In this document: positions 1 through 9,627 of the stretch, one piece after another
How the letters are laid out: every line of letters starts with the position of its first letter
Numbering within the stretch: the stretch's first letter is position 1
From: Achromobacter sp. MYb9
Lineage (GTDB): Bacteria; Pseudomonadota; Gammaproteobacteria; Burkholderiales; Burkholderiaceae_B
Direction: 5' to 3'
Assembly (NCBI RefSeq): GCF_002975275.1
Contig: NZ_PCOQ01000017.1
Coordinates: 62,001-126,000, forward strand
Length of the DNA stretch: 64,000 bases
Program-made: the position numbers and the translations under genes
Notes under the pieces: model-generated
Database searches by the model: none
What the model was told of the DNA's origin: nothing
Seen by the model: the letters and a program-made list of their open reading frames with translations, nothing else

Positions 1-601
1 CGACCCGGCGCGCGACCGGCTGTTTTCGGTGGGGGATCTGGTCGACCGGGGCCCGGAAAGCGAGGCCGCGCTGGAATGGCTGGCCCAGCCCTGGTTCCAT
101 GCGGTGCAGGGCAATCATGAAGACTATGCGATCCGCCACGTCCGCACGGGGCAGGTGGACGTCATGAACTGGCGCGGCTATGGCGGCGGCTGGTTCCTGG
201 ACCTGCCGGCCGATCGGCAGGAGGTCTTTGCCGAAGCATTTGCGCGGCTGCCCATTGCCATCGAGGTCGAAACGTCCACTGGCGCGGTCGGTTTGTTGCA
301 CGCGGATTGCCCGGTGCTGTTCTGGCCAAGGCTGGAATCCGCGTTGCAAGACCGCTACAAGCGCACCAGCGCGGCGTGCCAGTGGTCGCGGGAACGCTTG
401 CGGCAAATGGACAGGACGTTCATCAAGGGCGTGCGGGCGGTGGTGGCGGGACATACGCCGGTGGCGGCGCCCCTGCTATTGGGCAACGTGTATCACATCG
501 ATACCGAGGGCTGGCGGTCGGGCTATTTCACGCTGCTGGACCTGGAGTCCCTGCAGGCCTGGCCACGCGAGGTTGTCACCGAGCTGGCGACCGAGGAGTA
601 G
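1..601 (+). CDS. PrpA/PphA-type metallophosphoesterase (5' truncated)
   Basis: The reading frame is open from base 2, so the true start lies before the window and only the C-terminal part is present. The fragment carries the PPP-family metal-site signatures: GDLVDRGP right at the left edge, GNHE about 20 residues later, and AGHTPV near the end. These are the binuclear-metal ligands of bacterial serine/threonine protein phosphatases such as E. coli PrpA. Family knowledge says such enzymes dephosphorylate phosphoproteins in the cytoplasm; the substrate here cannot be read. The missing N-terminus should hold the first motif (GDxHG). It converges on mrcA and is separated from it by a strong hairpin. 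Confidence 0.85.
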   Translation, partial: DPARDRLFSVGDLVDRGPESEAALEWLAQPWFHAVQGNHEDYAIRHVRTGQVDVMNWRGYGGGWFLDLPADRQEVFAEAFARLPIAIEVETSTGAVGLLHADCPVLFWPRLESALQDRYKRTSAACQWSRERLRQMDRTFIKGVRAVVAGHTPVAAPLLLGNVYHIDTEGWRSGYFTLLDLESLQAWPREVVTELATEE

Positions 602-629
602 GCCGCCGGTCGTCAGCCGGTGGAACGGA

Positions 630-654
630 AAAGGGCGCCCTGGAGGCGCCCTTT
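630..654. terminator. Bidirectional hairpin terminator between phosphatase gene and mrcA
   Basis: A perfect 10-bp inverted repeat, AAAGGGCGCC and GGCGCCCTTT, has a 5-nt loop (640-644). It lies between two convergent genes. A-rich bases flank the left arm and T-rich bases the right arm, so it can terminate transcription from either side. Confidence 0.75.
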
Positions 655-674
655 GTGTCGGTGCAAGGCCGGGA

Positions 675-3281
675 TCAGAGCGGCCGGGCCGCGACTGGGG
701 CAGAGGTGGTGATCGCGCTTGCGCTGACGCCGTTGCCGTCCAGGCCGAGGGCAGGCGAACCTGCGGCAGGCGAACCTGCGGCGGGGGCATTGTTCGCCCG
801 GGGCGCCGGGATCGGCATCAATGGGGCCTGGATCGGGCTGTTGGGGTTCGGCGGCTGCACGGAGGTGCCAGGGGCCGGCAGCGGCTTGACCGAGGTGTCG
901 ACGCCGTCGGTGGAGCGGTTGTTGTTGAGGAAATCGGTCAGGGCATCTCCCGAGGACAAGTCCAGCGAGGCGACGGCCTGGCCCGGCGGGAATTCCGAGA
1001 AGTAGTACTCGCCGTTCTCGACCAGCAGCCCATCCGGGCGCGGCGCCTGCTTGGCGTCCGGCACGCCCTTGAGCACCGGCTGCATGAAGTCCAGCCAGGT
1101 CGACAGGGCCAGGCCGCTGCCGAATTCGTTCGTGCCCAGCGATTTTGGCTGATCGAAACCCATCCAGACCGTGGTGGCCAGCGCGGGCGTGAAACCCGAG
1201 AACCAGACGTCCACGGCTTCGTTGGTGGTGCCGGTCTTGCCGCCGACGTCGTTGCGCTTGAGCACCTGGTGCGCGCGCGCCGCGGTGCCGCTGGTGGTGA
1301 CGCCGCGCAGGATGTCGTCCATGACCCAGGCGGTGCGCGGATCGATGGCGCGGGCGGCTTCGTCGCCCGCGCGGACGGGTTGCGCCTGCATCAGCACTTT
1401 GCCGGAGCGGTCGGTGACGTGATCGACCAGATACGGCGTGACGCGATAGCCGCCGTTGGCGAAGACGCTGTAGCCATTGACCACCTGCAAAGGCGTGGCG
1501 CCGCCCGCGCCCAGCGCCAGCGGCAGCACGGCCGGCCAGCGCGACTTATCGAAGCCGAAGCGGGTCAGGTAGTCCTGCGCGTACTGTGGCGAGATGGCTT
1601 GCAGGATGCGGATCGACACCATGTTCTTGGAACGGTACAGGCCCTGGCGCAAGGTGAGCATGGGCTCGTACTTGTTGCCGTCGTTCTTGGGCTGCCAGTC
1701 TTTTGAGCCGGTCTGGGCCGCGGTCAGCATGAACGGCTGGTCCGAGATCTGCGTGGCGGGCGTGAAGCCGCGTTCCAGCGCCGCCGCGTAGACGAACGGC
1801 TTGATGTTGGAACCGGGCTGGCGCCAGGCCTGGGTCACCCGGTTGAAGGTGCCGCGGTTGTAGTCGAAGCCGCCGATCATGGCGCGGATGGCGCCATCCT
1901 GGGGCGCCATGGACACCAGCGCCGCCTGCAGAGCCGGCATGTTGATGATTTCCCAGCCCTCCGTTTCCTTGTCGCCGGTCTTGTGGATGTAGACCACGGA
2001 ACCGCGGCGGATGCGCTGGCTGTCGCTGGCCTTCGGGTTCAGGGCGCGGGCCACGACGGCCAGCGCCTTCTTGTCCGAAATGGTGATGATGTCGCGTCCG
2101 CTGCGGGCCAGCTTCACTTCCGTGGGGCTGGCCGCCAGCACCATGGCCGCCAGCAGGTCTTCGCTGTCGGGCGCCTTGTCCTGCACGCCGTCCAGGATCT
2201 CGTCCAGCGCCTGCGGGTCGCTTTCCACGCCGTCGGGCAGGTCGAGCTGGTCTTCCGGGCCGGGATAGACGGCACGGCGCGTGTAGTCCAGCACGCCGTC
2301 GCGCACGGCGCGGTAGGCGGCTTCCTGGGCCTTGGAATCGATCGTGGTGTAGACGTCGATGCCCTTGGAATAGGTTTCTTCCTGGAACACGCCATACATC
2401 AGTTGGCGCGCCAGTTCGGCGGGGTAGTCGCCATGCACGGCGAAGCCGCGCGCGCTGGTGCCGTCCGCGCCGCGGATCGTCAAGCGCTGCTTCAGGGCTT
2501 CATCGGCCTGCTCGGGCGTCAGGTAGTCCAGCGTCTTCATGCGGCCCAGCACGTAATGCTGGCGGATTTCCGCGCGCGGAAAGTTGGTGATGGGGTTGAA
2601 GCGCGAGGGGGCCTTGGGGATGCCGGCCAGCATGGCGGCTTCGGCCGGCGTCACCTCGGACAGCGGCTTGCCCAGGTAAGTACGCGAGGCGGCGGCGAAA
2701 CCGTAGGCGCGATGGCCCAGGTAGATCTGGTTCATGTAGAGCTCAAGGATCTGGTCCTTGCTGAGCTCGTTTTCGATCTTGAAGGTCAGCAGCAGCTCGT
2801 AGAACTTGCGCGAATAGGTCTTTTCCGACGACAGGTAGAAATTGCGCGCCACTTGCATCGTGATCGTGCTGCCCCCTTGCGACTTCGAGCCCTTGACGAC
2901 GTTGGTCAGCACCGCGCGCGCGACGCCCATCCAGTCCACCCCGCCGTGGCTGTAGAAGCGGTCGTCCTCGGCCGCCAGCACCGCCTGGCGCATCACGGCC
3001 GGGATCTCGTCGAAGCGCAGCACGTTACGGTGCTCTTCGCCGTATTCACCGATCAGCACTTTATCGGCCGTATAGATGCGCAGCGGCACCCGCGGGCGAT
3101 AGTCCGTCATGGCGTGCAGATCGGGCAGGCTGGGCCAGGCCAGCGCCAGGGCGAGGCCAAGCAGAACGGCCCCGCACACGCCAGCGCCGGCCGCGGCGAT
3201 ACCCGCTTTGACCAGGATTCGTTTCCAGGGAAGGCCCGATTTGCCGCCCGGGGTGGCGGAGGATTGCTGGGGGGTGCTCAT
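675..3281 (-). CDS. mrcA: Penicillin-binding protein 1A (bifunctional class A PBP)
   Basis: This 868-residue protein polymerises and cross-links peptidoglycan at the outer face of the inner membrane. A transmembrane anchor spans residues about 24-50. The GT51 glycosyltransferase domain follows, with EDDRFY (105-110, catalytic Glu105) and QGGSTI (135-140). The transpeptidase domain has all three motifs: SNIK (Ser491/Lys494), SKN (551-553) and KTG (682-684). Between the two catalytic domains lies the long insert typical of PBP1A rather than PBP1B. The Pro/Ala-rich C-terminal tail contains a short duplication. The ATG at 3281 gives a normal N-terminal anchor. It stands alone, transcribed away from the araC gene. 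Confidence 0.95.
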   Translation of the reverse strand: MSTPQQSSATPGGKSGLPWKRILVKAGIAAAGAGVCGAVLLGLALALAWPSLPDLHAMTDYRPRVPLRIYTADKVLIGEYGEEHRNVLRFDEIPAVMRQAVLAAEDDRFYSHGGVDWMGVARAVLTNVVKGSKSQGGSTITMQVARNFYLSSEKTYSRKFYELLLTFKIENELSKDQILELYMNQIYLGHRAYGFAAASRTYLGKPLSEVTPAEAAMLAGIPKAPSRFNPITNFPRAEIRQHYVLGRMKTLDYLTPEQADEALKQRLTIRGADGTSARGFAVHGDYPAELARQLMYGVFQEETYSKGIDVYTTIDSKAQEAAYRAVRDGVLDYTRRAVYPGPEDQLDLPDGVESDPQALDEILDGVQDKAPDSEDLLAAMVLAASPTEVKLARSGRDIITISDKKALAVVARALNPKASDSQRIRRGSVVYIHKTGDKETEGWEIINMPALQAALVSMAPQDGAIRAMIGGFDYNRGTFNRVTQAWRQPGSNIKPFVYAAALERGFTPATQISDQPFMLTAAQTGSKDWQPKNDGNKYEPMLTLRQGLYRSKNMVSIRILQAISPQYAQDYLTRFGFDKSRWPAVLPLALGAGGATPLQVVNGYSVFANGGYRVTPYLVDHVTDRSGKVLMQAQPVRAGDEAARAIDPRTAWVMDDILRGVTTSGTAARAHQVLKRNDVGGKTGTTNEAVDVWFSGFTPALATTVWMGFDQPKSLGTNEFGSGLALSTWLDFMQPVLKGVPDAKQAPRPDGLLVENGEYYFSEFPPGQAVASLDLSSGDALTDFLNNNRSTDGVDTSVKPLPAPGTSVQPPNPNSPIQAPLMPIPAPRANNAPAAGSPAAGSPALGLDGNGVSASAITTSAPVAARPL
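751..780. repeat. Perfect tandem 15-bp duplication inside the mrcA 3' end
   Basis: The unit GCAGGCGAACCTGCG occurs twice back to back (751-765 and 766-780). It encodes the repeated Ala-Ala-Gly-Ser-Pro stretch in the low-complexity tail of PBP1A. The unit is a multiple of three, so copy-number change would keep the frame. Confidence 0.8.
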
Positions 3282-3506
3282 TGCAGGCGATTCTAGGACA
3301 GAACGCTATAGACCGGCCATGGCGCAATAAGGTTTCAGTAACCAAAGTTGCCGGGGAGCGGTGGGGGGCGTGTGCCACGTAAATATAGGGACGGGGTCTA
3401 GGATACGCGGGGCGGGGGTTTCGCGCGCGTGCGCATCGAAATGCGCTGTGAAATGTATTGCGCGCCGTGACAAACGGCAAGGCCGGTTGCACGCTTTTGT
3501 CGGAAT

Positions 3507-4325
3507 TCAGCGTCGGTTCAGCGCATCGGCGTCTTGCAGGTACCGTTGCGGCGGCGCGCCTAGCGCCCGGTGGAACATCGCGCTGAACGCACTGGGGCTG
3601 CGGTACCCCAGGTCGGCTGCGATTCGCGCCACCGGTACCCCCAGCGACAAGCGGCACACGGCGTCCGCCAGCCGCACCTGCTGCACCCACTGCCGATAGT
3701 TCAGGCCCAGTTCGGCCTGGAACAGACGGATCAGGGTGCGGGCGCTGGCGCCCACGTCGCTGCCCCAGTCTTCGATGCTGCGTTGCAGGCCGGGTTGGTC
3801 CAGGATGGCCATGCAGATGGTCTGCAGGCGACGGTCGCGCGGCCAGGGAATCTGGATGGGCACCACGCGGGCGGCCGCCAGTTCGGACAGGATCAGTGCC
3901 GCGACCTGTTCTTCGCGGCCGCCCAGCGGGTAATCGGCGGGCGCCGCCGTCAACGCCAGGATCAGTTCGCGCAGCAGGCCGCTGACCTCGATCACCTGGC
4001 ACTGCGGCCAATAATCCGCCGCCACCCCGGCCTGGATGTAGAGCGATCGCATGGACACCGCGCCAACCATGTCGACGCCATGCGGCACGCCCGCCGGCAC
4101 CCACAGCGCGCGTAGCGGCGGCAGCGCCCAGAAGCCGCTGGGCGTGGTGACGCGCATCACGCCGTCGACCGCATAGATCAACTGGGCGCGGGGATGGGAG
4201 TGCGCGCCGGTTTGCGCGCCCGCCGGGAATTCCTTGGCCATGGCCGTGACCGCGCGCGGCAGGTGCTGGTAGTCCTGGGCATTGATGCTGCGGGCGGCGT
4301 CGGGCAAGGGCGGGCGGGTAGGCAC
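3507..4325 (-). CDS. AraC-family transcriptional regulator next to the fsr efflux gene
   Basis: The protein has an N-terminal cupin sensor domain (AHSHPRAQLIYAVDG, then WVPAGVPH) and a C-terminal double helix-turn-helix (RLADAVCRLSLGVPVARIAADLGYRSPSAFSAMFHRALG). This layout matches the short AraC regulators of the NimR/YeaM type that control a neighbouring MFS pump. The start is uncertain. I chose the GTG at 4325 (272 aa) because GGAAGTG lies just upstream and the sequence before it does not look like this family. The frame stays open further upstream, but that part overlaps the divergent fsr gene. The roughly 157 bp shared with fsr should contain its operator. The inducer is unknown. Confidence 0.8.
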   Translation of the reverse strand: MPTRPPLPDAARSINAQDYQHLPRAVTAMAKEFPAGAQTGAHSHPRAQLIYAVDGVMRVTTPSGFWALPPLRALWVPAGVPHGVDMVGAVSMRSLYIQAGVAADYWPQCQVIEVSGLLRELILALTAAPADYPLGGREEQVAALILSELAAARVVPIQIPWPRDRRLQTICMAILDQPGLQRSIEDWGSDVGASARTLIRLFQAELGLNYRQWVQQVRLADAVCRLSLGVPVARIAADLGYRSPSAFSAMFHRALGAPPQRYLQDADALNRR

Positions 4326-4482
4326 GAGTGTCACTTCCGACAAAAGGATGAGGCGAAACCTGAAAGGGCCGTAGCCGTATTTTGTCACTTGCACGACGAA
4401 AATTGGCAGATCTTCGTTGCGCCGGATTTCTACACTGTCTGCTGGTCCCCGGCATGGCGCCGGGCCGCCCGGACCCTCTTGC

Positions 4483-5769
4483 ATGCGCACCATGAATTCC
4501 GCCCAGAATCCTGTCGCCAGCGTCACGGACGCCACCCTTCCCACTCCCGCTTCCACGCCGGCTGCTGCACCGCCCGCGTCGGACCCGTCCACCGCGTTCA
4601 AGGTGCTGGGCGCCATCAGCGTGGCGCATTTGATGAATGACATGATCCAGTCGATCCTGCTGGCCATCTATCCGATGCTGAAAGCGTCGTTCAGCCTGTC
4701 GTTCGCACAAATCGGGATGATCACGCTGGTCTATCAGCTGGCGGCGTCGCTGCTGCAGCCGTTCATCGGCTTCTACACCGACCGCCATCCCAAGCCGTAT
4801 TCCTTGCCGGTGGGCATGGGCTTCACGCTGGTGGGCCTGCTGCTGCTGTCGGTGGCGCCGTCGTTCGGCTGGCTGCTGGTGGCCGCCGTGCTGGTGGGAA
4901 CAGGTTCGTCCGTGTTTCATCCGGAGTCGTCGCGGGTGGCGCGCATGGCGTCGGGGGGGCGGCACGGTCTGGCGCAATCGCTCTTCCAGGTGGGCGGCAA
5001 CGTGGGGTCGGCGCTGGGGCCGCTGCTGGCGGCCTTGTTCATCATTCCGCACGGGCAGGGCAGCGTGGCGTGGTTTTCGCTGGCGGCGCTGTTCGGCATC
5101 GTGGTGCTGACGGGCATCGGACGCTGGTACAGCGCCAACCGCGTGCGGCTCAAGCCACGCGCGCGACGCGACGGGGCGGGCAACGGGCTGTCGCGCAACC
5201 AGGTGCTTGGCGCGTTGACCGTGCTGGGCGTGCTGGTGTTTTCCAAGTACTTCTATCTGGCCAGCTTGAACAGCTATTTCACTTTCTACCTGATCGGCAA
5301 GTTCGGCTTGTCGGTGCGGGAGGCGCAGCTGTACCTGTTCCTGTTCCTTGCCGCAGTGGCGGTGGGCACGGTGGTGGGCGGACCTATCGGCGACCGCGTC
5401 GGCCGCAAGATCGTGATCTGGGTATCCATCCTGGGCGTGGCGCCCTTCACGCTGATGCTGCCCTACGCAAACCTGTTCTGGACCGGCGCGCTGGTCGTCG
5501 TGATCGGCATGGTGTTGGCGTCGGCATTTTCCGCCATCGTGGTGTATGCGCAGGAACTGGTGCCGGGCAAGGTGGGCATGATCGCCGGCCTGTTCTTCGG
5601 CTTCGCGTTCGGGATGGGCGGCGTGGGCGCCGCGGCGCTGGGCAAACTGGCGGACGCGACCAGCCTGGGCCATGTGTACCAGGTGTGCGCGTATCTGCCG
5701 TTGCTGGGCGTGGTGGCGATTCTGTTGCCGAATGTCGAGAAGCCCCGGGCCGGCAGCACCCGGGGCTGA
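4483..5769 (+). CDS. fsr: MFS efflux transporter, fosmidomycin-resistance (Fsr) type
   Basis: About 428 residues with twelve predicted membrane segments after an Ala/Pro/Thr-rich N-terminal tail. Motifs typical of the Fsr subfamily include HLMNDMIQS in helix 1, FYTDRHPKPY after helix 2, GTGSSVFHPESSRVAR in the first half, and GDRVGRKIV in the second half. In E. coli, Fsr exports fosmidomycin; the natural substrate here is not known. Starts at 4483 or 4492 are both possible and neither has a strong Shine-Dalgarno. The divergent araC gene is the likely regulator. A hairpin overlaps the stop codon. Confidence 0.85.
   Translation: MRTMNSAQNPVASVTDATLPTPASTPAAAPPASDPSTAFKVLGAISVAHLMNDMIQSILLAIYPMLKASFSLSFAQIGMITLVYQLAASLLQPFIGFYTDRHPKPYSLPVGMGFTLVGLLLLSVAPSFGWLLVAAVLVGTGSSVFHPESSRVARMASGGRHGLAQSLFQVGGNVGSALGPLLAALFIIPHGQGSVAWFSLAALFGIVVLTGIGRWYSANRVRLKPRARRDGAGNGLSRNQVLGALTVLGVLVFSKYFYLASLNSYFTFYLIGKFGLSVREAQLYLFLFLAAVAVGTVVGGPIGDRVGRKIVIWVSILGVAPFTLMLPYANLFWTGALVVVIGMVLASAFSAIVVYAQELVPGKVGMIAGLFFGFAFGMGGVGAAALGKLADATSLGHVYQVCAYLPLLGVVAILLPNVEKPRAGSTRG
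5741..5767. terminator. Hairpin overlapping the end of fsr, facing pgaD
   Basis: A 9-bp inverted repeat (AGCCCCGGG and CCCGGGGCT) with a 9-nt loop runs into the fsr stop codon. It has no clear T tract. Its position between the convergent fsr and pgaD genes makes a shared terminator plausible. Confidence 0.5.
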
Positions 5770-5781
5770 AGGGGCCAGCCG

Positions 5782-6228
5782 TCAGCCCGCTTGCACCGAG
5801 CGCAGGCGGGGTTGGCTTTTTTCTATTTGCTGGATATCGCCGTCGGGGCCATGGTGGATGATCGAGATCTGCGACGTGCGCAGGTCCGCGAGCTGAGCCG
5901 CCGTGACGGCGAAGCTCTGCGCCAGCCGGTGGTCCGAAAGCGGGCGGATCGGCTTGCGGCGGTCCTTGCCGCCGAAGCGCCGGTGGTTGTAGACCGCCCA
6001 GCCCACCAGGATGGCGGCATTCGCCAGCGCCAGCAGGCCGTATCCCCAGAGCGTGCGCGCGGTGGGCAGGAAGACGGGCCACAAGGCCACGTCCGGCCCG
6101 CCCGCCGCGGCGCGCAGGATGGCGACGATGCCCGATCCGAACAGGTAGGCGAAGGCGAACCAGCCGACGGCGGTCAGCAGCAGGTCGACGAGGTAGCCCG
6201 CGCGCGAGCGTTGCGTGGTGATGATCAT
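5782..6228 (-). CDS. pgaD: PgaD, poly-beta-1,6-N-acetylglucosamine synthase accessory protein
   Basis: A 148-residue membrane protein with two hydrophobic segments (about 10-38 and 55-80) and a cytoplasmic C-terminal tail. PgaD pairs with the glycosyltransferase PgaC. In E. coli the two together bind c-di-GMP, which switches on polymer synthesis. It is the last gene of pgaABCD. Its ATG overlaps the pgaC stop by four bases (ATGA), so translation is coupled. Identity rests on size, topology and operon position more than on motifs, because the family is poorly conserved. Confidence 0.85.
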   Translation of the reverse strand: MIITTQRSRAGYLVDLLLTAVGWFAFAYLFGSGIVAILRAAAGGPDVALWPVFLPTARTLWGYGLLALANAAILVGWAVYNHRRFGGKDRRKPIRPLSDHRLAQSFAVTAAQLADLRTSQISIIHHGPDGDIQQIEKSQPRLRSVQAG

Positions 6229-7562
6229 GAGACGTCCGGTGATTTGATGCCCCGGTCCGGGCTGGTCCAGCGCGCGCGCCGGGCCTGCTTGCGAAGCATG
6301 ACTTTGGGAAAACTGATCAGCGTGGTGAACAGGGTGACCATCCAGTAGGCCAGCGGATACCAGATGACCCAGTACAGCGCGCGGGTCAGGCCGGGTTCAT
6401 AGCGGCGGTCGATCAGAATGCTGACGACGAATTGCAGCAGGCATACCATCGCCAGCATCATGCCGGTGAAGGCGGGCGGCATCAGGCTGGCGATCTGCAT
6501 CTGGTTGGGCAGGGTGACGAACTGGCTGATCACCCATAGCAACACCGAGATCGCGAATGCGAACGCCCAGGCCGTGGACAGGCAGAATTCCGCTACCAGC
6601 GGCCACAGCCGGCGATGGCGCCAGCTCCAGATGGAACGCAGGTTCTTCAGGAAGACCTCCGCGCCGCCTTGGGCCCAGCGCAAACGCTGCTTCCACAATC
6701 CGCGCAGGGTTTCCGGCATCAGGATCCAGCACAGCCCGCGCGGTTCGTAGAAGATCGACCAGTGGTCGCGCTGCAACTTCCAGCTGATGTCGATGTCTTC
6801 GGTGATCATGTCCAGGCTCCAGTAGCCCACGCGGTCCAGCGCCACGCGGCGGAACGCGGCGACCACGCCGGATACGGTGAACACCTGCCCGTAGACGCGC
6901 TGCGTGCGTTTGATCAGGCCGATGATCGACGAGAACTCGCCCACCTGGATGCGGCCGATCAGCGTGGAGCGCGTGCGGATGCGCGGGTTGCCGGTGACGG
7001 CGCCCACTCGCGGATTGTCGATCAGGGGCGCCACCAGATACGCCGCGGCATCCGGGTCCAGCACCGCGTCGCCGTCGATGCAGACCAGGTATTCGCTGCG
7101 CGCGGCCAGCGCGCCCATGCGCAAAGCCATCGCCTTGCCCTGGTTCTGGGCCAGGTGCACGACACGCAGTTTCGGTTGCGACGCCGCCAGCCGGTCCAGC
7201 ATGGCGGCGGTGCCGTCGCTGGAGCCGTCATTGATGGCGATGACCTCGATATGCGGATAGTTCTGGCCCAGCGCGGCCAGCAACGTTTCTTCGCCGTTGG
7301 CGGCTTCGTTGAAGCAGGGCACCAGGATGGACACCAGCGGATCGCCGGCCAGCACGGGCGGCTTGCGGTCTTTGCCCCATGTCCAGTGGCGCTCCCAATG
7401 CCACCAGAAATAGATGCCGCCGGCCATCCACATGCCGGACATGAAAAGGGGATAGAAGAAGACGAAGCCCAGCAGCGCTTCTCCGGTCAGCATCAACGTG
7501 AAGCCGAACGGCGCGCCGAGCACCGCGCAAAGAATTATCAGGGCGAGCAGACGGTCGATCAT
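6225..7562 (-). CDS. pgaC: PgaC, poly-beta-1,6-N-acetylglucosamine synthase (GT2)
   Basis: This 445-residue inner-membrane glycosyltransferase polymerises N-acetylglucosamine from UDP-GlcNAc. N-terminal membrane segments (about 5-57) precede a GT2 catalytic domain. The domain holds NDGSSDGT (111-118), the metal-binding DGD (163-165), the catalytic-base TED (254-256) and QRLRW (292-296), which is the processive-synthase signature. Further transmembrane helices follow (about 320-430). The gene overlaps both pgaB and pgaD by four bases (ATGA). All catalytic motifs are intact. Confidence 0.95.
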   Translation of the reverse strand: MIDRLLALIILCAVLGAPFGFTLMLTGEALLGFVFFYPLFMSGMWMAGGIYFWWHWERHWTWGKDRKPPVLAGDPLVSILVPCFNEAANGEETLLAALGQNYPHIEVIAINDGSSDGTAAMLDRLAASQPKLRVVHLAQNQGKAMALRMGALAARSEYLVCIDGDAVLDPDAAAYLVAPLIDNPRVGAVTGNPRIRTRSTLIGRIQVGEFSSIIGLIKRTQRVYGQVFTVSGVVAAFRRVALDRVGYWSLDMITEDIDISWKLQRDHWSIFYEPRGLCWILMPETLRGLWKQRLRWAQGGAEVFLKNLRSIWSWRHRRLWPLVAEFCLSTAWAFAFAISVLLWVISQFVTLPNQMQIASLMPPAFTGMMLAMVCLLQFVVSILIDRRYEPGLTRALYWVIWYPLAYWMVTLFTTLISFPKVMLRKQARRARWTSPDRGIKSPDVS

Positions 7563-9595
7563 CGGAGGGGATACCAGGCTTCGGAGATGGCGGGCCGGAT
7601 GTCTTGCAACCGGGGCTGGTCTTGCGAGAAGTCATCGGGGTAGTAGCCGAAACTGAGCGCGCCGCGCCGTTGCAGGCGCTGCATCCAGCCGGCCAGCACC
7701 GCGGTGTCCACCGGCGCGCCGTCGGGCTGGCCGGGGCCCGCGCGCCAGTCGCGGCTTTGCAGTTCGAACACGGTCTTGCCAAGCGCGCCCGGACGGCGGC
7801 CGACGGCGTCCACCATCGAATCCAGCCAGGCGTTCTCGCGTCCCTTGGGCACGTTTTCCATCAAGGGCATCGCCATGGGGGCGGTCCAGTCGTACGCGCC
7901 CAGGAAGTCGTCCAGATTCTGCGCGAACCAGGTCTCGGACTCGGGATTCAGCACGGGTTGCGCATAGATGTTGCGCGCCGTTTTGATCTGCGGGCCGCGC
8001 ACCGCCCGCACGCGTTCCGCGAGTTGGGCGGTGAAGTCCACCAATGCGCGGCTCTTGAACCGGGTCCAGCGCTGCAGGGTGTCCGGGTCGGCGCGCAGCG
8101 CCTCGATGCTTCCCGGCAGGCCGGCCGCGCGGTAGGCGGCAAGCGCGGCGGGGCTGGCGTCTTCGAAGTCGGACAACAGGGCGTCGTCGTGAAACAGCAC
8201 GCCGTCGAAGATCGCGTAGCGCGCCAGGTCTTCGTACAGGTCGCCGATGCGCGTGCGCACCGTGGCGTCGAAGGGGGACAGGCGGCGGTACTGATCGGGG
8301 TCGGGCTGCGCCGCTGCCTGCGAGTCGGGTTCCCAGCGGGTGACACGCGGCAAGGACGAATCAAGGTCGAACGCCAGCACCGGCATCCAGGCGTAGACCA
8401 TCACGTTGGCCCGGTTATGCAATTGCCAGGCCGCGCGGTTGAACAGGTCCGCGCGCATGGGCAGCCAGCGGTTGGGGAAGTACACCGACTTCACCAGGCC
8501 GTCGCCTTCGGGGTCCGCATAGGCCTGCAGGAAAACGGTGTTGATCTGCATGTCGAGGATGCGCTGCACCAATTCGCCCAGGTTGCGGTCCGTCTGCGCC
8601 GGATCGGGGTCGTAGACGTAGTCCAGATCAATGTGCGCCACCCGCATGAAAGGGCTGGCTTCCATGCCGATGACACTGTTGGCGAAGGGTTTCAACGCGG
8701 GGTCGCTGGCCAGCAGCAACCGTGGCGTGGACATCAGGCGGCCCAGCCGGCCGGCGCCGTCTTCCAGCGTCAGCGCCAGTTGATAGCCGTGTTCCCCCGT
8801 GATGCGCAGCGTGGAGCCGCCTTCCGCCCCGTAAGGCCAGACCCACACGCGGGGCGCGCGGCCGGTCGCGCGGCGAATCTTGTCGGTGATGGCAGCCACG
8901 TCGCGGCCCATGCGGGCGTTGAATTCGGCTTCGGTTTCGTACTGGCGCGTCTGCGCGTTGTAGGCGCGGATGGCCGCGGCCGGTTCGGTATTGCCCTGGG
9001 GGTTGGCCAGCGCGCCGTAGTGGGACGCGTTGGTGTGCGCGGCGATCTCCACCAGACCGGATTTCGAGATCTCGCGGATTTCGTCCCAGTTCAAGAAGCG
9101 CTTGCGCGCCTCGGGGCTGCCGCCGAAGTCCACCGGCTGGCCTGCCGGCGTGTCCATCCAGACCCCGACGGGGGCTAGCAGCGCGGGCCAGCCATAGGCT
9201 TTCAGGATGGGCAGGACGCGGGTGTAGAAGCTGCGGTAGCCGTCGTCGAACGACAGCAGCACGGCGCGGTCGGGCAGCGGCTTGCCGCCCTGGCGCGCCG
9301 TCAGGATCTGGTCGACGGACACGGCCTGGTAGCCGTTGGCGCGCAACCAGGCCAACTGTTCGACCAGCCGGTCGGTGCGCACGCTGAGAAAGCCCTGGTC
9401 GGGGTCTTCGTCTTCGACGTCGTGATAGGCCAGCGCCAGGAACTGGTCAGGCTTCCAGGGCTGTTCCGAGGCGGCCAGGGGGCGTTCGGCCGGCGGCGTG
9501 TAGACAGGAATGTCCTTGGCACAGGCGGTCAACGCCAGGATGACCAGCAGCAGCAAGCCTGCCAGGATCAAACGGGTAGGGGTGTTAAGCGGCAT
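7559..9595 (-). CDS. pgaB: PgaB, poly-N-acetylglucosamine N-deacetylase lipoprotein
   Basis: A 678-residue periplasmic, outer-membrane-anchored lipoprotein that partially deacetylates PNAG before export. The signal peptide ends in a lipobox (LTAC, Cys25). The NodB-type deacetylase domain has SFDDGY (115-120) and His187/His192, which correspond to the Asp-His-His metal triad of E. coli PgaB. The C-terminal glycoside-hydrolase-like domain (GH153, from about residue 318) starts at [11 protein letters not shown] and is the part that binds and cleaves deacetylated polymer. The start at 9595 was chosen because it opens a proper lipoprotein signal; the frame continues upstream into pgaA. A gap of 32 bp separates it from pgaA. 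Confidence 0.93.
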   Translation of the reverse strand: MPLNTPTRLILAGLLLLVILALTACAKDIPVYTPPAERPLAASEQPWKPDQFLALAYHDVEDEDPDQGFLSVRTDRLVEQLAWLRANGYQAVSVDQILTARQGGKPLPDRAVLLSFDDGYRSFYTRVLPILKAYGWPALLAPVGVWMDTPAGQPVDFGGSPEARKRFLNWDEIREISKSGLVEIAAHTNASHYGALANPQGNTEPAAAIRAYNAQTRQYETEAEFNARMGRDVAAITDKIRRATGRAPRVWVWPYGAEGGSTLRITGEHGYQLALTLEDGAGRLGRLMSTPRLLLASDPALKPFANSVIGMEASPFMRVAHIDLDYVYDPDPAQTDRNLGELVQRILDMQINTVFLQAYADPEGDGLVKSVYFPNRWLPMRADLFNRAAWQLHNRANVMVYAWMPVLAFDLDSSLPRVTRWEPDSQAAAQPDPDQYRRLSPFDATVRTRIGDLYEDLARYAIFDGVLFHDDALLSDFEDASPAALAAYRAAGLPGSIEALRADPDTLQRWTRFKSRALVDFTAQLAERVRAVRGPQIKTARNIYAQPVLNPESETWFAQNLDDFLGAYDWTAPMAMPLMENVPKGRENAWLDSMVDAVGRRPGALGKTVFELQSRDWRAGPGQPDGAPVDTAVLAGWMQRLQRRGALSFGYYPDDFSQDQPRLQDIRPAISEAWYPLR

Positions 9596-9627
9596 GACGG
9601 GTTCCGGGTCCGGGTTCGGATGGAGGT

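Noticed and set aside
180..1706. Long open frame on the plus strand across mrcA, and similar long antisense frames (for example 3061-5673 minus, 9628-12384 upstream part, 55384-57912 minus)
   Set aside because: Composition is Arg/Ala/Gly/His-rich without domain patterns, and each lies opposite a gene with intact catalytic motifs. They are high-GC shadow frames.
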